Part shown: positions 8,861-20,075 of the stretch, piece after piece
How positions within the stretch are numbered: position 1 is the first letter of the stretch
Layout: every line of letters starts with the position of its first letter
Assembly (NCBI GenBank): GCA_951394045.1
Contig: OX595986.1
Location: 310,001-374,000, forward strand
Source: Nitzschia sp. DOCU1
Lineage: Eukaryota > Bacillariophyta > Bacillariophyceae > Bacillariales > Bacillariaceae
Length of the DNA: 64,000 nucleotides
Reading direction: 5' to 3'
Notes under the pieces: model-generated
What the model saw: only the letters and a program-made list of their open reading frames with translations
Databases searched by the model: none
Told to the model about the DNA's origin: nothing
Program-made: the position numbers and the translations under genes

Positions 8861-11800
8861 ATGCGAATCATCGTCGGCATGGCTCTGCTCTTGGGTGCGC
8901 CGACCCCATGCGCTGCAGCCCCTCTTCGTGTAAGTGAATGATCACATTGCAAGAACGCGGCCTGATCATTAATGTTTTGAAGAAGATAGTGATTTTGGTC
9001 TCACGATACTAGCGTTGTTGCTTCCTCTTGTTGCACTCCTCATGTTTACAGCAAATCGTTATCAACGAGTTTCAAGCAGATACTGCTGGTTGGGATACTG
9101 TCGAGTTCATTGAACTTTACGATAATGGGATGGGCAACACGGCCCTTGACGGTTGCATCGTTGTGCTGTACAATGGTGGAGCCGCCGACGGCGCATCGTA
9201 CTTTGCCATTTCCCTCAATGGAAAATCAACCAACGCCAATGGTTTCTTTGTCCTTGGAGCTGCCGCCAATGTTGCCAATGTCGACCTTAATGTTCCAGCC
9301 GGTTCAAGCGGCTGGCTTCAAAATGGTGCCGATGCTATTGCCCTGTACTGTGGCGTTGGCTTGGATGAGAGCAATTTCCTTTTGGGCACAGCGTGCACTG
9401 CGGATGCCTGGTTGTATGGTGAGTATCTTGTGGATGCCGTTGTGTACGACACGAACGATGATGACGATCTGGATTTATTGGCTTGTCTGGGAGAAACGAC
9501 TCAATACAACCAAGATAATGCATTTCTTTCCTTGGGCCGCGACGCTGACTTTGTGGGATCATTTGTTAAAAAGACCCCAACGCCTGGAACTCTGAACGCG
9601 GATCCTCAACCACCACCTGTAAGTCTTCACGAAAGGTGAAACGAGAATAATTATTTGTCCCATATAGAGAGGTCTGTTCTCTCATCTCACTCTTCTACCC
9701 ACATCACACCACAACGCTTTCCTTTCTCAGGAGGTCCAAGAGGAAGGAAACGATTTGGCAGCACTGATCGGAACCTACGTGATGATTGAAGGAGCTATAG
9801 TGACGGCTCTCTACCTTCCCAATACTACCGAGGGCAAGTCAAGTGGTTTCTATATCCAACAGGTGGATGTGGACCCGACGTATGGAATCTTGGTATACAC
9901 GGGGTACGATTTCACAGTGGTTTCGGTAGGAGACCTCGTGGACGTCATTGGGATTTTCGACGAATTCGCTGGCATGGCCCAGATTGTCGTCGATGATCAA
10001 TACATGGATATCCTGGTCACCAGCAGCTCTAACCCTATTCCAACTCCACTCATTGTCGAGCTACCAGTTTCCAATCGTGATGCTCTCGAGGCTCTAGAAG
10101 GTGTCCTCGTTTCCCTCGTCCCGGCGCCGAACTACATTTTGGCTGTTAGCGAATATTTCAACCTCGGCCGGTATGGTGAAATTGTCGTTTGCTCGGCTGA
10201 GTCGACCAAGGGAAGGATCTTCCAGTTCACACAATTGAATGCACCGGACACCAGTGGATACAATGCTCACGTCGAATTGGTGGGAAAGAGTTGCATTGAG
10301 GTGGACGACAACATTTTCGGCCAGAACCCAATGAACGATTCCAACGATGGAATGAACGTAGGGCCCTTGCTCGTCAACAAGGATAATATCTTGCGTGGCG
10401 GAAGCCAAGTCACCGCTTTGACGGGCATTCTCCAGCAGCGAACCTACACCTCTGATTCTGACGGATCAAGTAACACCTTGTACCGTCTCGTCCCCCTAAC
10501 CTTTGAAATCGACCAGACGACCAACCCGCGTCCACCGAGCCCTCCCGTTGTCGGTGCAGCGGGTGACGGCGACGCTGTGATTGTCGTGGCCAATGTCTTC
10601 AACTACTTCACCTCTTGGGGAAGCTCTGGCCGTGGAGCCTTCGATCAAGAGGAGTTCGAGCGGCAAGCCGCCAAAATCGTTGAAGCCTTCACGGAAATCG
10701 ATGCCGACATCCTTGGATTGGTGGAAATTGAAAACAAGCATTATGATGCACCGTTAGATCTTGCCAGCCGCATCTCCCTGACCACGGGAAGGCACTACAA
10801 CGCCGCAACTGCCGTTGCTGGATTTCCCTCCGTGGGTGACGATGCTATCCGAGTCGACGTCTTGTTTGATACGGACAAGTACGAGTTTGTCACTGCTTGC
10901 CGTTTGGATGATGCTCTCGCGATTTCCCTTGATCCCACGCTTGTTGCGCCCATTTTCGAGGGCCCGGGAACCAATCGTGTCCCCTTGGCGGTTGTGCTGA
11001 AGGAAGACGACAAGGAAATAACCATCGTAATGAACCACTTCAAGAGCAAGGAATCTGTCTCTCCTTTTGGAAACAACGCAGACATGGGCGATGGGGCTGG
11101 TAACAACAACGAAGTTCGTCTGTATGCCGCCAAGGCCTTGATTGCATGGATTAAATCTGCATCGTAAGTTCTCATTCTTGCACGTCAAGAGTACCCGCCT
11201 GTTGCATTGTTGTTTTGTCTTCGTTTGCCAGTAGGCCGCAGCAACTTCGACACACGACTCATAATAACTGCCTCTACTATGTATTTTTGCAGATTCTGTG
11301 GTGGAGATAACGTTGTGATTGCCGGAGACCTGAACTCCTATGCCAAGGAAGATCCTATCAAGTACATCCAAGATTCTGGCTTCACTTCTGTCAAGGATTT
11401 GACCAAGATCGATCCACCCACTTACTCGTATGTGTTTGATGGACAATGGGGAACTTTGGACTATGTGTTTTTCCCTACGGCTTGCTTCGATAATGCCATT
11501 CTTGCAGCTGGCACTTGGGCGGTCAACTCGGATGAACCGTCTTTGTTCGACTACAACAATTTCAACTTTTACGACGGCAACGAAGATGCTGCCATTGCTG
11601 CCTTCTATGATGGACAAATCCCATTCCGTTATTCGGACCACGACCCCATTCTAACCAGAGCCAAGTTGGCGAAAAAGGGCGAATGCTATACAACTGTAGC
11701 TTCCAGTGCACCGTCGGTCATGCCCGCCAACGCTAGTACATCCATCCTAACCACTGCCACATTTGGTAATGACACATCGGCACCACCGATAACCGATTCC

Positions 11801-12136
11801 ACGACCGTCACGGACCCCACAACACGTCCTACTCCCAAAGACGAGGATACTTCGCCCTCCAATAAAGATGCGAATACAACTTTAGCTTCCAGTGCACCGT
11901 CGGTCATGCCCGTCAGCGCACCGCCAAGTGCATCAATCCCAACCACCGCCACCTTTGGTAGTGAAACGTCGGCAGCACCCACAACCGAGTCCACGACCGT
12001 CACGGGCCCCACAACACTTCCCACTCCCAAAGACGAGGATACGTCGCCCTCGAATAAAAGCGCGAACAGTGGAACAAGGTGCATCGGCCAATGGAGGAGC
12101 ATTGTGGTGGTCATGGGAGCAGCTGCCATCCTGTAA
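8861..12136 (+). CDS. Secreted endonuclease/exonuclease/phosphatase-family nuclease with lamin-tail domain (4 exons)
   Basis: The exons are 8861-8929, 9052-9618, 9731-11163 and 11293-12136; all junctions are GT-AG and keep frame, giving 970 residues. Exon 1 is a signal peptide. Exon 2 encodes a lamin-tail-like beta domain (QIVINEFQADTAG). Exon 3 starts with an OB-fold-like region and then an EEP nuclease domain (ILGLVEIENKHY, MNHFKSKES). Exon 4 holds the catalytic GDLNSY and YSDHDPI motifs. The order matches bacterial extracellular nucleases ExeM/NucH. An extracellular nuclease could release phosphate from DNA. The C-terminal ~145 residues are a Ser/Thr/Pro linker with two ~62-residue tandem repeats and a hydrophobic end that could be a GPI or membrane anchor. 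That tail is shared with the glucanases at 23.7-27.8 kb. Confidence 0.88.
11692..12060 (+). repeat. Two tandem ~62-codon repeats in the nuclease C-terminal linker
   Basis: The units begin TVASSAPSVMP and TLASSAPSVMP and end PTPKDEDTSPSNK in both copies (about 11692-11877 and 11878-12060). The second unit carries a short insertion (SAPPSAS). Related sequence occurs once in each glucanase tail. Confidence 0.8.
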
Positions 12137-12240
12137 TTATTTCATGTGGTGGTTTCATTGATATCGTCCGTTTCATGGTGCTTGATCTCGGCATTTTCTA
12201 CCCAAGGGGCTTGGAATGATTATCGTCCACTAAGGAAGAT
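12137..12240 (-). pseudogene. Fragment of the last exon of a SEC14/GOLD gene
   Basis: Read on the minus strand, this stretch matches the coding sequence at about 28118-28205 (last exon of the SEC14/GOLD gene). Both contain TTGGGTAGAAAATG and surrounding bases in register. One G is missing where the intact gene has AAGGCCCCTTGG and this copy has AAGCCCCTTGG. This shifts the frame and creates a TAG. Similarity ends near 12235. It lies directly after the nuclease stop codon, as the intact gene lies after the second glucanase. Confidence 0.75.
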
Positions 12241-12584
12241 GTAGTAGTTTCTTGATGCGAAGCGAAATTTACTGGACTAGGGCATTGCATCCTACGGGTA
12301 GATACCATGTCGTCATCGCGTTCTGTGGCCAGGGTACTAGCTAGTAGTGACGCCAGGGAATGCTGCGTAGGGTAGTTCACGCACTGTCCAGTTAGCAAGC
12401 CCCCGACGACCGGATCGATGCCTTCCGGAACGATTGTATGTAGTCTACCCACTACTAGGAGAGGCTACAGCCTGCGCGTCACTGTTTGTGAATTTCGAAA
12501 CAGCAAAATTGATGGCGGTCCAATCGTACTTTGGCTACGCCTGCGAAAGCACTGCTCTCTCCTAGAAACTACTGAGCTTTACGT
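12241..12584. other. Intergenic between two convergent genes
   Basis: Spacer between the nuclease tail and the 3' end of the aminotransferase-like gene. Nothing recognisable is present apart from short CTACTAG-type runs. Confidence 0.4.
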
Positions 12585-13960
12585 TCAGTTCGTAGTAGTT
12601 TCTACCGCCTCGTCAACGTTCGTCTCGACGACCAGCCGGCTAGCAAAGACCATGACAAGTTTGCCCAATCGCTCAAAATCCCAAAATTCCAAGTAAACTT
12701 GCGCCGACAAGCGTGTATAGAACAGGCCACTTGTTTCTTCATACAGGGCCAGCATGTACATGCCATGTTCTTGCAGTAAATAGTTCTGCAAATCTCTCGC
12801 TTTGGATTTGGAGTCAATGGCAGCCGGCAAGGCAATATTGATCATGAATTCTTCCATGTCGTCCGGAGCCAAAGCCGCCGAACTCCAAAGATTCATCAAG
12901 AATTCCTTGGCATGCAAGGCCAATGCCCGACAATATTGATAGATTGTTTCATCTCCACCCAATACTTGTTGTCGAAATTCCAAGGCTGCATCCATGGTCA
13001 AAAATGCCGTATAATCTCTCGAACTCACGTACGAATATCGCTCCGAGAATGACGTCTGCCCTATGGGATTGCCACTGGAAATCACTGTAGGTTCCGGGAA
13101 GGTATCTGTGACAAATCCAGATGTTTGATTGACCCACAAGAATGCGGATCCCTTGGGACTATAGAGCCACTTGTGTCCATTGGACAAGTACGCGTCCATG
13201 TTGCCAATGGAGGCTAGATTGAGAGTGCGAACTTGCCCAATGACATGAGCCCCATCCACCAACACAAAGGCATGGGGTGCCATGCGTTTAATCATAGCTG
13301 CTAAATCTGCAATGGGTTCCTTGACGGCAGGTGTTGATACAATGTGATCCAAAACGACCATTTTGAGACGCTGTTTGTTTTCCAGGCCTTCCAGAAAGGC
13401 TTGCAGTGCTTGTACAAAGTCTTGCGAGCTTTCAAGAGGAAACCGAATAGGAATTTGTTCGACGGTCAACCCGTATCGACAAGACAACCACTCGGCCGTA
13501 TTCTTGACCATGGGATAGGCGACTGAAAACATGGCCACAATGTCTGAGTCGCCGTCGTTCGTCGCACTATTCCAAGGAAAGCTTCGCATGATGGAATTGA
13601 CGGCCGTCGATGCACTTTCCACTAACACTAGTCCATCATAATCGGCACCAACATACTTGGCAATCTTTTGCCGTGTCAAATTTTGTAGCTGGTAATGTCG
13701 TTGTCGAAACCACGTGTCCGGTTGTTGTTCTTGTTCCAGTTGAAGTTGAGCCTGATAGTCCAGAACAAACCGGGGACAAGCTCCAAAAGATCCGTGATTG
13801 AAATTGGTGTAATTCAATAGAAAATGAGACTGACGGAGTGGCCGTCCAAAGACTACAGCATCATGAGGAGTGACGACGCTTGTCAAAGATATTTCGACGT
13901 CGTGCATCGTCGCCTCCAAAGATTCAGGTGCAGCTGCCGCCGTTTGGCGCATTCGTCGCG

Positions 13961-13994
<34 letters not shown>

Positions 13995-14087
13995 AGACAT
14001 GGCACCGCCGCCATTTCTACTACTAGTAGTCGTCAATAGCAACGAGACTATCCATAGCAGCATCTGATGACGATTCACGGTTACCAT
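12585..14087 (-). CDS. PLP-dependent class V aminotransferase-like protein (isopenicillin-N-epimerase/cysteine-desulfurase fold)
   Basis: The first ATG is at 14087, giving 500 residues. A hydrophobic N-terminal segment (residues 8-20) suggests secretory-pathway or organelle entry. A polyglutamine run (about residues 32-42, coded by CAG) follows. The fold-type I signature is clear: NFNHGSFGACP at the start, ESASTAVNSIMR, the cofactor aspartate in LVDGAHVIGQ (Asp278, His281) and the Schiff-base lysine in SNGHKWLYSPKGSAFLW (Lys306). This is the class V branch that includes isopenicillin N epimerase-like proteins and C-S lyases such as those of ergothioneine synthesis. The substrate cannot be read from the sequence, and the gene context gives no pathway. 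Confidence 0.85.
13963..13994 (-). repeat. CAG/CTG trinucleotide repeat coding polyglutamine
   Basis: A run of about ten CTG triplets on the plus strand encodes the polyglutamine tract of the aminotransferase-like protein. It is likely length-variable between strains. Confidence 0.85.
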
Positions 14088-14583
14088 GTGGGACGAGACA
14101 ACCGGCTGAAGATACAGGAGCAATGAATGGAACGGGCATCGAAGAACTATTTTTTGGATATCCAAGCACGCTGTCAAAGATTTCGGGGATCGGCACTTCT
14201 GGCAGATTTCGGGGGAGTCAGTCTTGTCCTTAAGTCGTTGAGTCGACTCATTCGACAAACCTTCCGTTCCTTTCTCATCCAACGGTCGGTCGTGAAAGCG
14301 TACGTTGTCGTTTTCTCCCTCCACTATTTTTTTAGATGAGAAAGGGCAATGACACGCTCGAAGAGAGCGAATGTCGTTGTGCAGTGGTCGACATCGTCGA
14401 TTTCTCAGTGGTGGAACGACTGGATCGGATCGTTACACGATTTACGACCTATCAGCACAAACACTCCGCTGTCTTGTAGACTTGTGTGTGTGTGAGGATC
14501 TCTTTCTCCCTTTTTTATCGGTCCGCCTTTTTTGGATTCATCATCTTTGTCCCCCCCCCTACCTCACATAGTTGCAGGCATTG
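14088..14583. promoter_or_regulatory. Divergent promoter region between the aminotransferase-like and DGD1 genes
   Basis: The two coding regions diverge across 496 bp. A pyrimidine-rich run with nine consecutive C lies about 35 bp before the DGD1 ATG. No gene is recognised. Confidence 0.4.
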
Positions 14584-17127
14584 ATGGAAGAATCACAAGA
14601 AGAGAGTGTTGATCCTACCATCATCATGTGTGCCCCATCCGCTGCACCATCCACCCCACCAACAGCAGCAACTGCAACAACAGCAGAAGGTGTTGTTGCC
14701 GATGCGACTGTAGTAGAAGAAACACCAATGGATAGTGTCAACAAAGACGAACAACAGCAGCAAGTAGTAGGAGCTGTTATGGATGTGGATGCGGATGCTA
14801 TTACAGCAGATTCCGACTTGAGTCGACCCGACCGCAAAATTTGGGTCGTAACGACGGCGGCTTTGCCGTGGAGGACGGGAACCTCTGTCAATCCTCTAGC
14901 ACGTGCCTTGTATTTGACAAGAGGTCGTCCCAAGTATGCTGTGACTTTGATGATTCCCTTTTTGCCAGACAAGGAAGAACAAGCCAAGTTGTTTGGCAAG
15001 GATGTTATATTTGAAACGCCAGAAGAACAAGAAGAATGGATTCGCGAGTATTGCAAAACACGTGTGAACTGTCCTGGTACGTCAACGTTAATAATAGTTT
15101 TGGCCTAGCACTGCAAGATGCTCTCCTCGTTTTTATTGTGTTCTCACTTGATTGCTTTCTTTTCTCTCTGATTCTATAGAGGAGGCTGAAAATTTACGAT
15201 TCCGCTTTTACAATTCGACGTATAACAATGGATTTGGAAGTATCTTTGCTACTGTCGATATTTGTGCATTGATTCCTGACGACGAAGCCGATGTGTGTAT
15301 TTTGGAAGAACCAGAACACATGAATTGGATGCGAGTCGTAGATGAAGACGAAGAAGAAACAGAGGGCAAACAAGGCGCTTCTGGTGATGAGTCGTCGCCA
15401 TCTGCAGAATTAACTGCTGACGAAAAGCAATCACGAGAAATTGCTCAACTAGGATGGGCCGTCAAATTTAAACATGTGGTGGGAATTATTCATACGAACT
15501 ACGATGCATATGTGCGGCATTATGGCATGGGCACTGCATTCCTGGCAGCCTCGGCGTTACAGGCACTCAGCGCTTTGGTAACTCGAGCATATTGCCATAA
15601 GGTGATTCGACTGTCCGATACCCTCCCTAGCCTCGATAGGACCAAGGAAGTCACGTGCAATGTTCATGGGGTACGGTCAGAGTTCTTGGACCCTCCAGAG
15701 CCTTCGGAAGAGAACAATGATACGTCGCTGGCACCCATTTACTTTATCGGAAAGCTTGTAAGTGTCTGTTGTTACGGTGCTGTATTGTCAGTGCATACGT
15801 CGTTGGGATTTGGTTTTGTCTAACACTCCTCGTTTCGTGTACTTCTTAGATTTGGGCCAAGGGATTCGACAAGATGCTTGATATCGAAGAACTATACAAA
15901 AAGAAAACAGGCGCATATTTCCCGATTGATATTTACGGATCGGGGCCGAATGAGCAAGCTATCAAGAGGGCCTTTTTTGGACGCAAGGGCATCCTAGATA
16001 CGTCTCATAGGGAAGAGGGATCGCCACCGCGAGAGCTGACGCCAGATCGACTCGCCAAGGGATTTTTTGAAACGGCGGGGTCTCTGCGAGATCAATTGTT
16101 GGGCAAGAAAGAACAACAACAGCCAAAAGAAGAGGAAAAAGAAGAAGTGCCATCGTCGCCCGAAGTCCTTCCTGAACCGATTGAAGTCGTGTGGGACGAA
16201 ACTACCCCGTTGGATGGGAGCAATGCACAGATTGTGCCGACGGAGGCCTTGCCTGAGACGGAGTTTCCCAATCCCTTTGTGATTCTGAGTGACCTATCAG
16301 GGGAGTTCATGGGATGTGGATCATTAGCGACCATGGCAGGAGTAAAAGTTGGGTCAGATATTGTGGGCCTGGGCGTGAACGCGTTTGCGTCGAGTGACTC
16401 GACGTCAGGTTCGTCCAACAATGAAGACAACTCGTCAACCTCAGAAGGGTCTCAAAGCGACGAAGAAACCTCGACCCAAGACAACAAGGCGACGGAAGTA
16501 CCGACGGAGGATGCACAAGCAGATGCAAATGATACGATGCCCTCAGAAAAAGAGGCGGAACCGTCTGGATCTGAACCAGTTTCTACCAAACATCACAAGA
16601 AACATGGCAAGCGCCATCGTGGGCTTCGTTTTGACCCACCAAAGTCTCGATATGAACTGCGTCGTTATCCAGCTCCTGCTCGGTTCTTGGGTCTGAAGGA
16701 CCACGCCGTCCTTCGTGACTTGACGCGGCACAAGATTTTCTTCAATCCGTCTGAATCCGAAGTTTTGTGTACAACCAGCGCCGAAGCGCTTGCGATGGGC
16801 AAATTTGTTATTTTACCCAAGCACCCATCCAATACTTTCTTTGAGCAATTTTCTAATTGCCTGACATACGAGACTAAAGAAGAGTGCGTCGCAATGATTC
16901 AGTGGGCAATCGCCAACGATCCCGCCCCCTTGTCGGAACTAGAACACTTCCAGCTTACGTGGGAAGGCGCGAATGATCGTCTATATAAGGCAGCAGCCAT
17001 GACAGAAGCCGAAGTCAAGGCATGGCACGACTCAGGCCGGGCCCAAAGCGACAAGGATGCGGCACGGCTTCACTACGAAACCGTCAAGCGAGGTCGGGGC
17101 GTCCAAAAGCTCCTTCATCGAATCTAG
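14584..17127 (+). CDS. DGD1: Digalactosyldiacylglycerol synthase, DGD1-like (3 exons)
   Basis: The exons are 14584-15076, 15180-15757 and 15850-17127, with in-frame GT-AG junctions; the product has 782 residues. DGD1 hallmarks are IWVVTTAALPWRTGTSVNP near the start, VVGIIHTNYDAY, a GT-B segment FIGKLIWAKGFDKML (across the second intron) and the C-terminal block FFNPSESEVLCTT...AEALAMGKFV with HPSNTFFEQF. The enzyme moves galactose from UDP-Gal to MGDG, making DGDG for plastid membranes, and normally sits on the outer plastid envelope. Two regions are unusual: an acidic Thr/Ala/Glu-rich N-terminal ~80 residues, and a ~180-residue charged, Ser/Glu/Lys-rich insertion (about residues 434-614) inside the GT-B domain. 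No clear transit peptide is present. Confidence 0.92.
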
Positions 17128-17460
17128 TTGTGACAACGACCACCATAGCCCTCTTATTACTCATCTAGCACGCATGCCATCATGGCTCCCTTAGGTGTTT
17201 GGTCGCAACGGAAGTTACAAGTTAGTAGCGCAGTAGGGGAGGGAGTGTCAGCCCACCTGCCTTCCAGCTTTGTCTGAGCGCCAGACTTCTTCGACTGCAG
17301 TGAATGAAAGTGACGTCACCCCCATGATTCTGACTCAGCATGCACTGTGTTTTTTGGTGCTCTCTCTCTTCGGTGGGATGGGATATGCGATTTGACCATG
17401 GCCGATGACGTTTTTGCCCTCTCCATTTGACGAAAAGCATTCCTACGTAAATCCGACACC
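17128..17460. promoter_or_regulatory. Promoter region of a plastid protein gene with CRE-like sites
   Basis: A perfect TGACGTCA lies at 17311-17318 and a half-site TGACGT at 17406-17411, 150 and 50 bp before the ATG at 17461. TGACGT is the core of the CO2/cAMP-responsive elements reported for diatom carbonic anhydrase promoters. Here the role is inferred from sequence only. Confidence 0.5.
17311..17318. promoter_or_regulatory. TGACGTCA (CRE-like) site
   Basis: Perfect palindrome 150 bp upstream of the plastid protein gene at 17461. The other two perfect copies noticed are at 6979-6986 and 23274-23281, both intergenic. Matches the TGACGT core of bZIP-bound diatom CO2/cAMP elements. Confidence 0.5.
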
Positions 17461-18116
17461 ATGAAGGGCTCAACCAACGCCGTGCTTACGGCTGTACTTT
17501 GTATCTTGTCTGTATGTGGACCTTCTGCGGCATTCGCCCCACCACGTGCCGCTCTTTCTCGTGGAGTTGCTGCCACAACCCTGGCTCCGATCCAAGTCAA
17601 GACGCTTTCGCCGTCATCGACTTCCTTGTCGGCTTCCGACAATGAAGATTTTGGTTCCTTGTCTGAGTCGGATCAAACCATTCTGGGTGCTGTTGGTACC
17701 TTGGCGGCTCTTATTGTCTTTTATTCGGAATTCACTCTGAAAACGACAGGATGCGGCCTACCGGCTGGTCCCTTTGGGATCTTTGGTCTAGCCGAAGGTT
17801 TGAGTTATTTGGGTGTTACTGGACTAGTAGCCTACTCGGCAGTGACCAAAGTCAAGACGGTAAGTGAAACGACAGTTCTATAGCTGCTACGACATTACCC
17901 GGGCGGAGTAAATCTGTCTACGAATCACCCCTCACACTAGTTTGGTTTGTTATACAGGGAAGCGGACTCCCTGCCGGACCAGGAGGACTCTTGGGAGCCG
18001 CCGAGGGGCTTTCGTACCTTGCTATTCTTGTTGGCTTGGTTGTGTTGGCGCTACAAGTCACGAACTATGGCTACATTCCCAATGCGGTACCAATGGAGGG
18101 AGGCATGTGCAGCTAA
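17461..18116 (+). CDS. Small plastid membrane protein with internal repeat (2 exons)
   Basis: The exons are 17461-17859 and 17958-18116, joined in phase 0; the product has 185 residues. It starts with a signal peptide ending PSAAFAPP, the classic diatom plastid motif, followed by a Ser/Thr-rich transit stretch. The mature part has hydrophobic helices around two copies of a glycine-rich unit: CGLPAGPFGIFGLAEGLSYL at the end of exon 1 and SGLPAGPGGLLGAAEGLSYL at the start of exon 2. Each unit is followed by a hydrophobic segment. The intron falls between the copies, which suggests internal duplication. I do not recognise a named family. A thylakoid or envelope location is inferred from the leader and the helices. 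Confidence 0.85.
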
Positions 18117-18331
18117 CTAACTAGCTCTAGCTAATCAGGTCATGTCGTATAGAGTCAAAACTTGCGCGCGCAATCTTATCAGCTAGTAGTAGTAGTAGTA
18201 CGAGTAGGTTGGAACCAAAGCTCGTGTGAAAAATGGTGAGGCACCGCGACCGTAGGGAAAGTTCTCCTCCCTCCGCCGGGTCCTCGTCTATAGTCTAAGT
18301 GTAATGAACACGGGCTCTCGCCGCGGTTCGT

Positions 18332-19094
18332 TTACCATTCTTCGTTCAAAAAGTCTGGTTCATCAAAAAAGCTTTCTTCAATAGCGTTCTCCAATATCCG
18401 GTCATCCAATTCCTCCGCCAGTTCTCGAATCTCTACCAAAGACATGGATTCTATCTCTTGTAGCTTCTTCTTGAGGCCTTGAACCGTCTTGGGGCCATTT
18501 TCTTCCCATAGTTTGTGGACTCCACTATATAATTGTAATGTCGGTACCCCACGAATCTTGAGCGTCTCGGTAATCAACCGAGATGTCTCCGATCCGTATT
18601 CCACAGCGGCAAAGCGGATGCTTCCCTCCACCTTGTGCCGGTTCCTCACAATGTCCCCCAGCTCCAATGCTAATCGATCAAAATGCAAACCTAATCGTAG
18701 ACAAGTTTTGCACCAAGGAGCGTAGAATCTGAAATAAAGAATGCAACTTGTTAGTGACTGCAAATGCCGGAAAAGGTATCCAACGTAACATCGGAACCAC
18801 TTACTTGATGGCTACCGGTCGCTCATCTTCTTCCAAGAAGTACTGTAACTCATTCAGAGACTTGATATCCCGGATGTGTGGTTTTGTCAGCTTTCCATTC
18901 TTGTGAATAGAAACCTTTTGGGCTGGTGGCTGTTCGAGAGGAAGAATCGCGGGAGGTGTCGATTGATCGCGAACGTAATGCAAGGCGGAACCCTCCCTCG
19001 GAACTTTGCCCTGCTGAGGAGAAAATCCCATCAGCCTCGTCACTAATAATAACAGCGACGTAATCGTCAAAATATAGCGGGTCGATATTGTCAT
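18332..19094 (-). CDS. Thioredoxin-like protein, probably plastid or secretory (2 exons)
   Basis: The exons are 19094-18805 and 18728-18332; the 76-bp GTAAGT...TTTCAG intron splits a Lys codon and keeps frame, giving 228 residues. The N-terminus has a signal-like hydrophobic segment ending LMGFSPQQG, with Phe after a possible cleavage site as in diatom plastid leaders. The thioredoxin core starts before the intron (PVAIK) and continues with FYAPWCKTC, the CxxC active site at about residues 103-106, then the cis-Pro segment IRGVPTLQLY. The long acidic C-terminal helix (ELAEELDDRILENAIEE) is outside the standard fold. It probably acts in disulfide exchange; the partner is unknown. Confidence 0.85.
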
Positions 19095-20075
19095 GGTTGT
19101 GTGTAGTTGTTTGATGAAAATGTAGTAGCAATGTTCTATGTTGTTGTTGTATGCCTCTAAAGGTGAAGAAAAAATGATGTCTTGCCGGATGATGGCTCAA
19201 AAGGCGAGGAAGCTTGGCGTCTGATGCCGGATGTCAGCTTGGAAGTTTTTGGAAAGGTGCGTGTGTTTCGTGTTCTCTTCGCGATTAGTTCGCGATGACT
19301 CGTCTCGCCAAACAAGTGTAGACGCCGATCGTGTGGAAGGGCCAAATCCGAAGAAAGGGCCCATAGGAACGCTAGTAGAAATGTACAGAGCGCGCAAGCC
19401 CCGCACAAAGAACCCTCTCAACGGACCAAAAATCAATATCGGCGATCCCTTTATGACAGAGAATGTCACGCAGTGGCGACTCCGCGGCCCCTTCTCATCG
19501 AATGGTGAACTCAAGACATGACTCACTTCGACTTTGATTGGGCTATTTTCCTCGAAGGCTTGAAGCATTGAGTTCGTCATCTTGTGGTCGCGATTTTCCC
19601 GTGACGCTTTTCTGCTTGCGCGAACACCATCAATCAGCAATCGCACGAACGCATCATCGTCGCAGGGAGACCTTATTCCAATCAACCACCACGCCTCCCT
19701 TTTTGACACCAACATCTCCACACAAGGTGGGGTCAACAACAATGTTGACATCCCTTCAACACGTCGACAAAAAGTATGACTGCTAGTATCGTCGATTGTA
19801 GTCGTTGATTTGATCGGTGTCATTGGAAATGATGAGGATTGTTCCTGGGGGCAAGCAGCGACGATAGGTCTTCTTCGGCCGCCTTTCCCTATGATTTCCA
19901 GTTAGTCGGAATCTACCATGAGGCGATAAAGTTACCGCTAGACTTAAGTTAGACTACAAGTTACGTCGGCAACCATCAACAGTGAGGACGATTCAAACGG
20001 CATGCCTCCTGTGCAGCAGTAACAAATGACCCAAGTTGTCTGTACGCCACCGCCAGACCCCGCGTTCATCATTCA
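19095..20075. other. Intergenic, ambiguous frames
   Basis: A 208-codon minus frame (19823-19197) and shorter plus frames (19231-19521, 19582-19779) overlap here. None shows a family motif, a convincing start or intron signals. The left end should contain the promoter of the thioredoxin-like gene. I cannot support a gene. Confidence 0.4.

Noticed and set aside
10754..11641. 295-codon minus-strand frame opposite the nuclease gene
   Set aside because: Antisense to the EEP nuclease exons; no motif of its own.
19197..19823. 208-codon minus-strand frame upstream of the thioredoxin-like gene
   Set aside because: No domain, no leader and competing frames on the plus strand. Left as ambiguous intergenic DNA.
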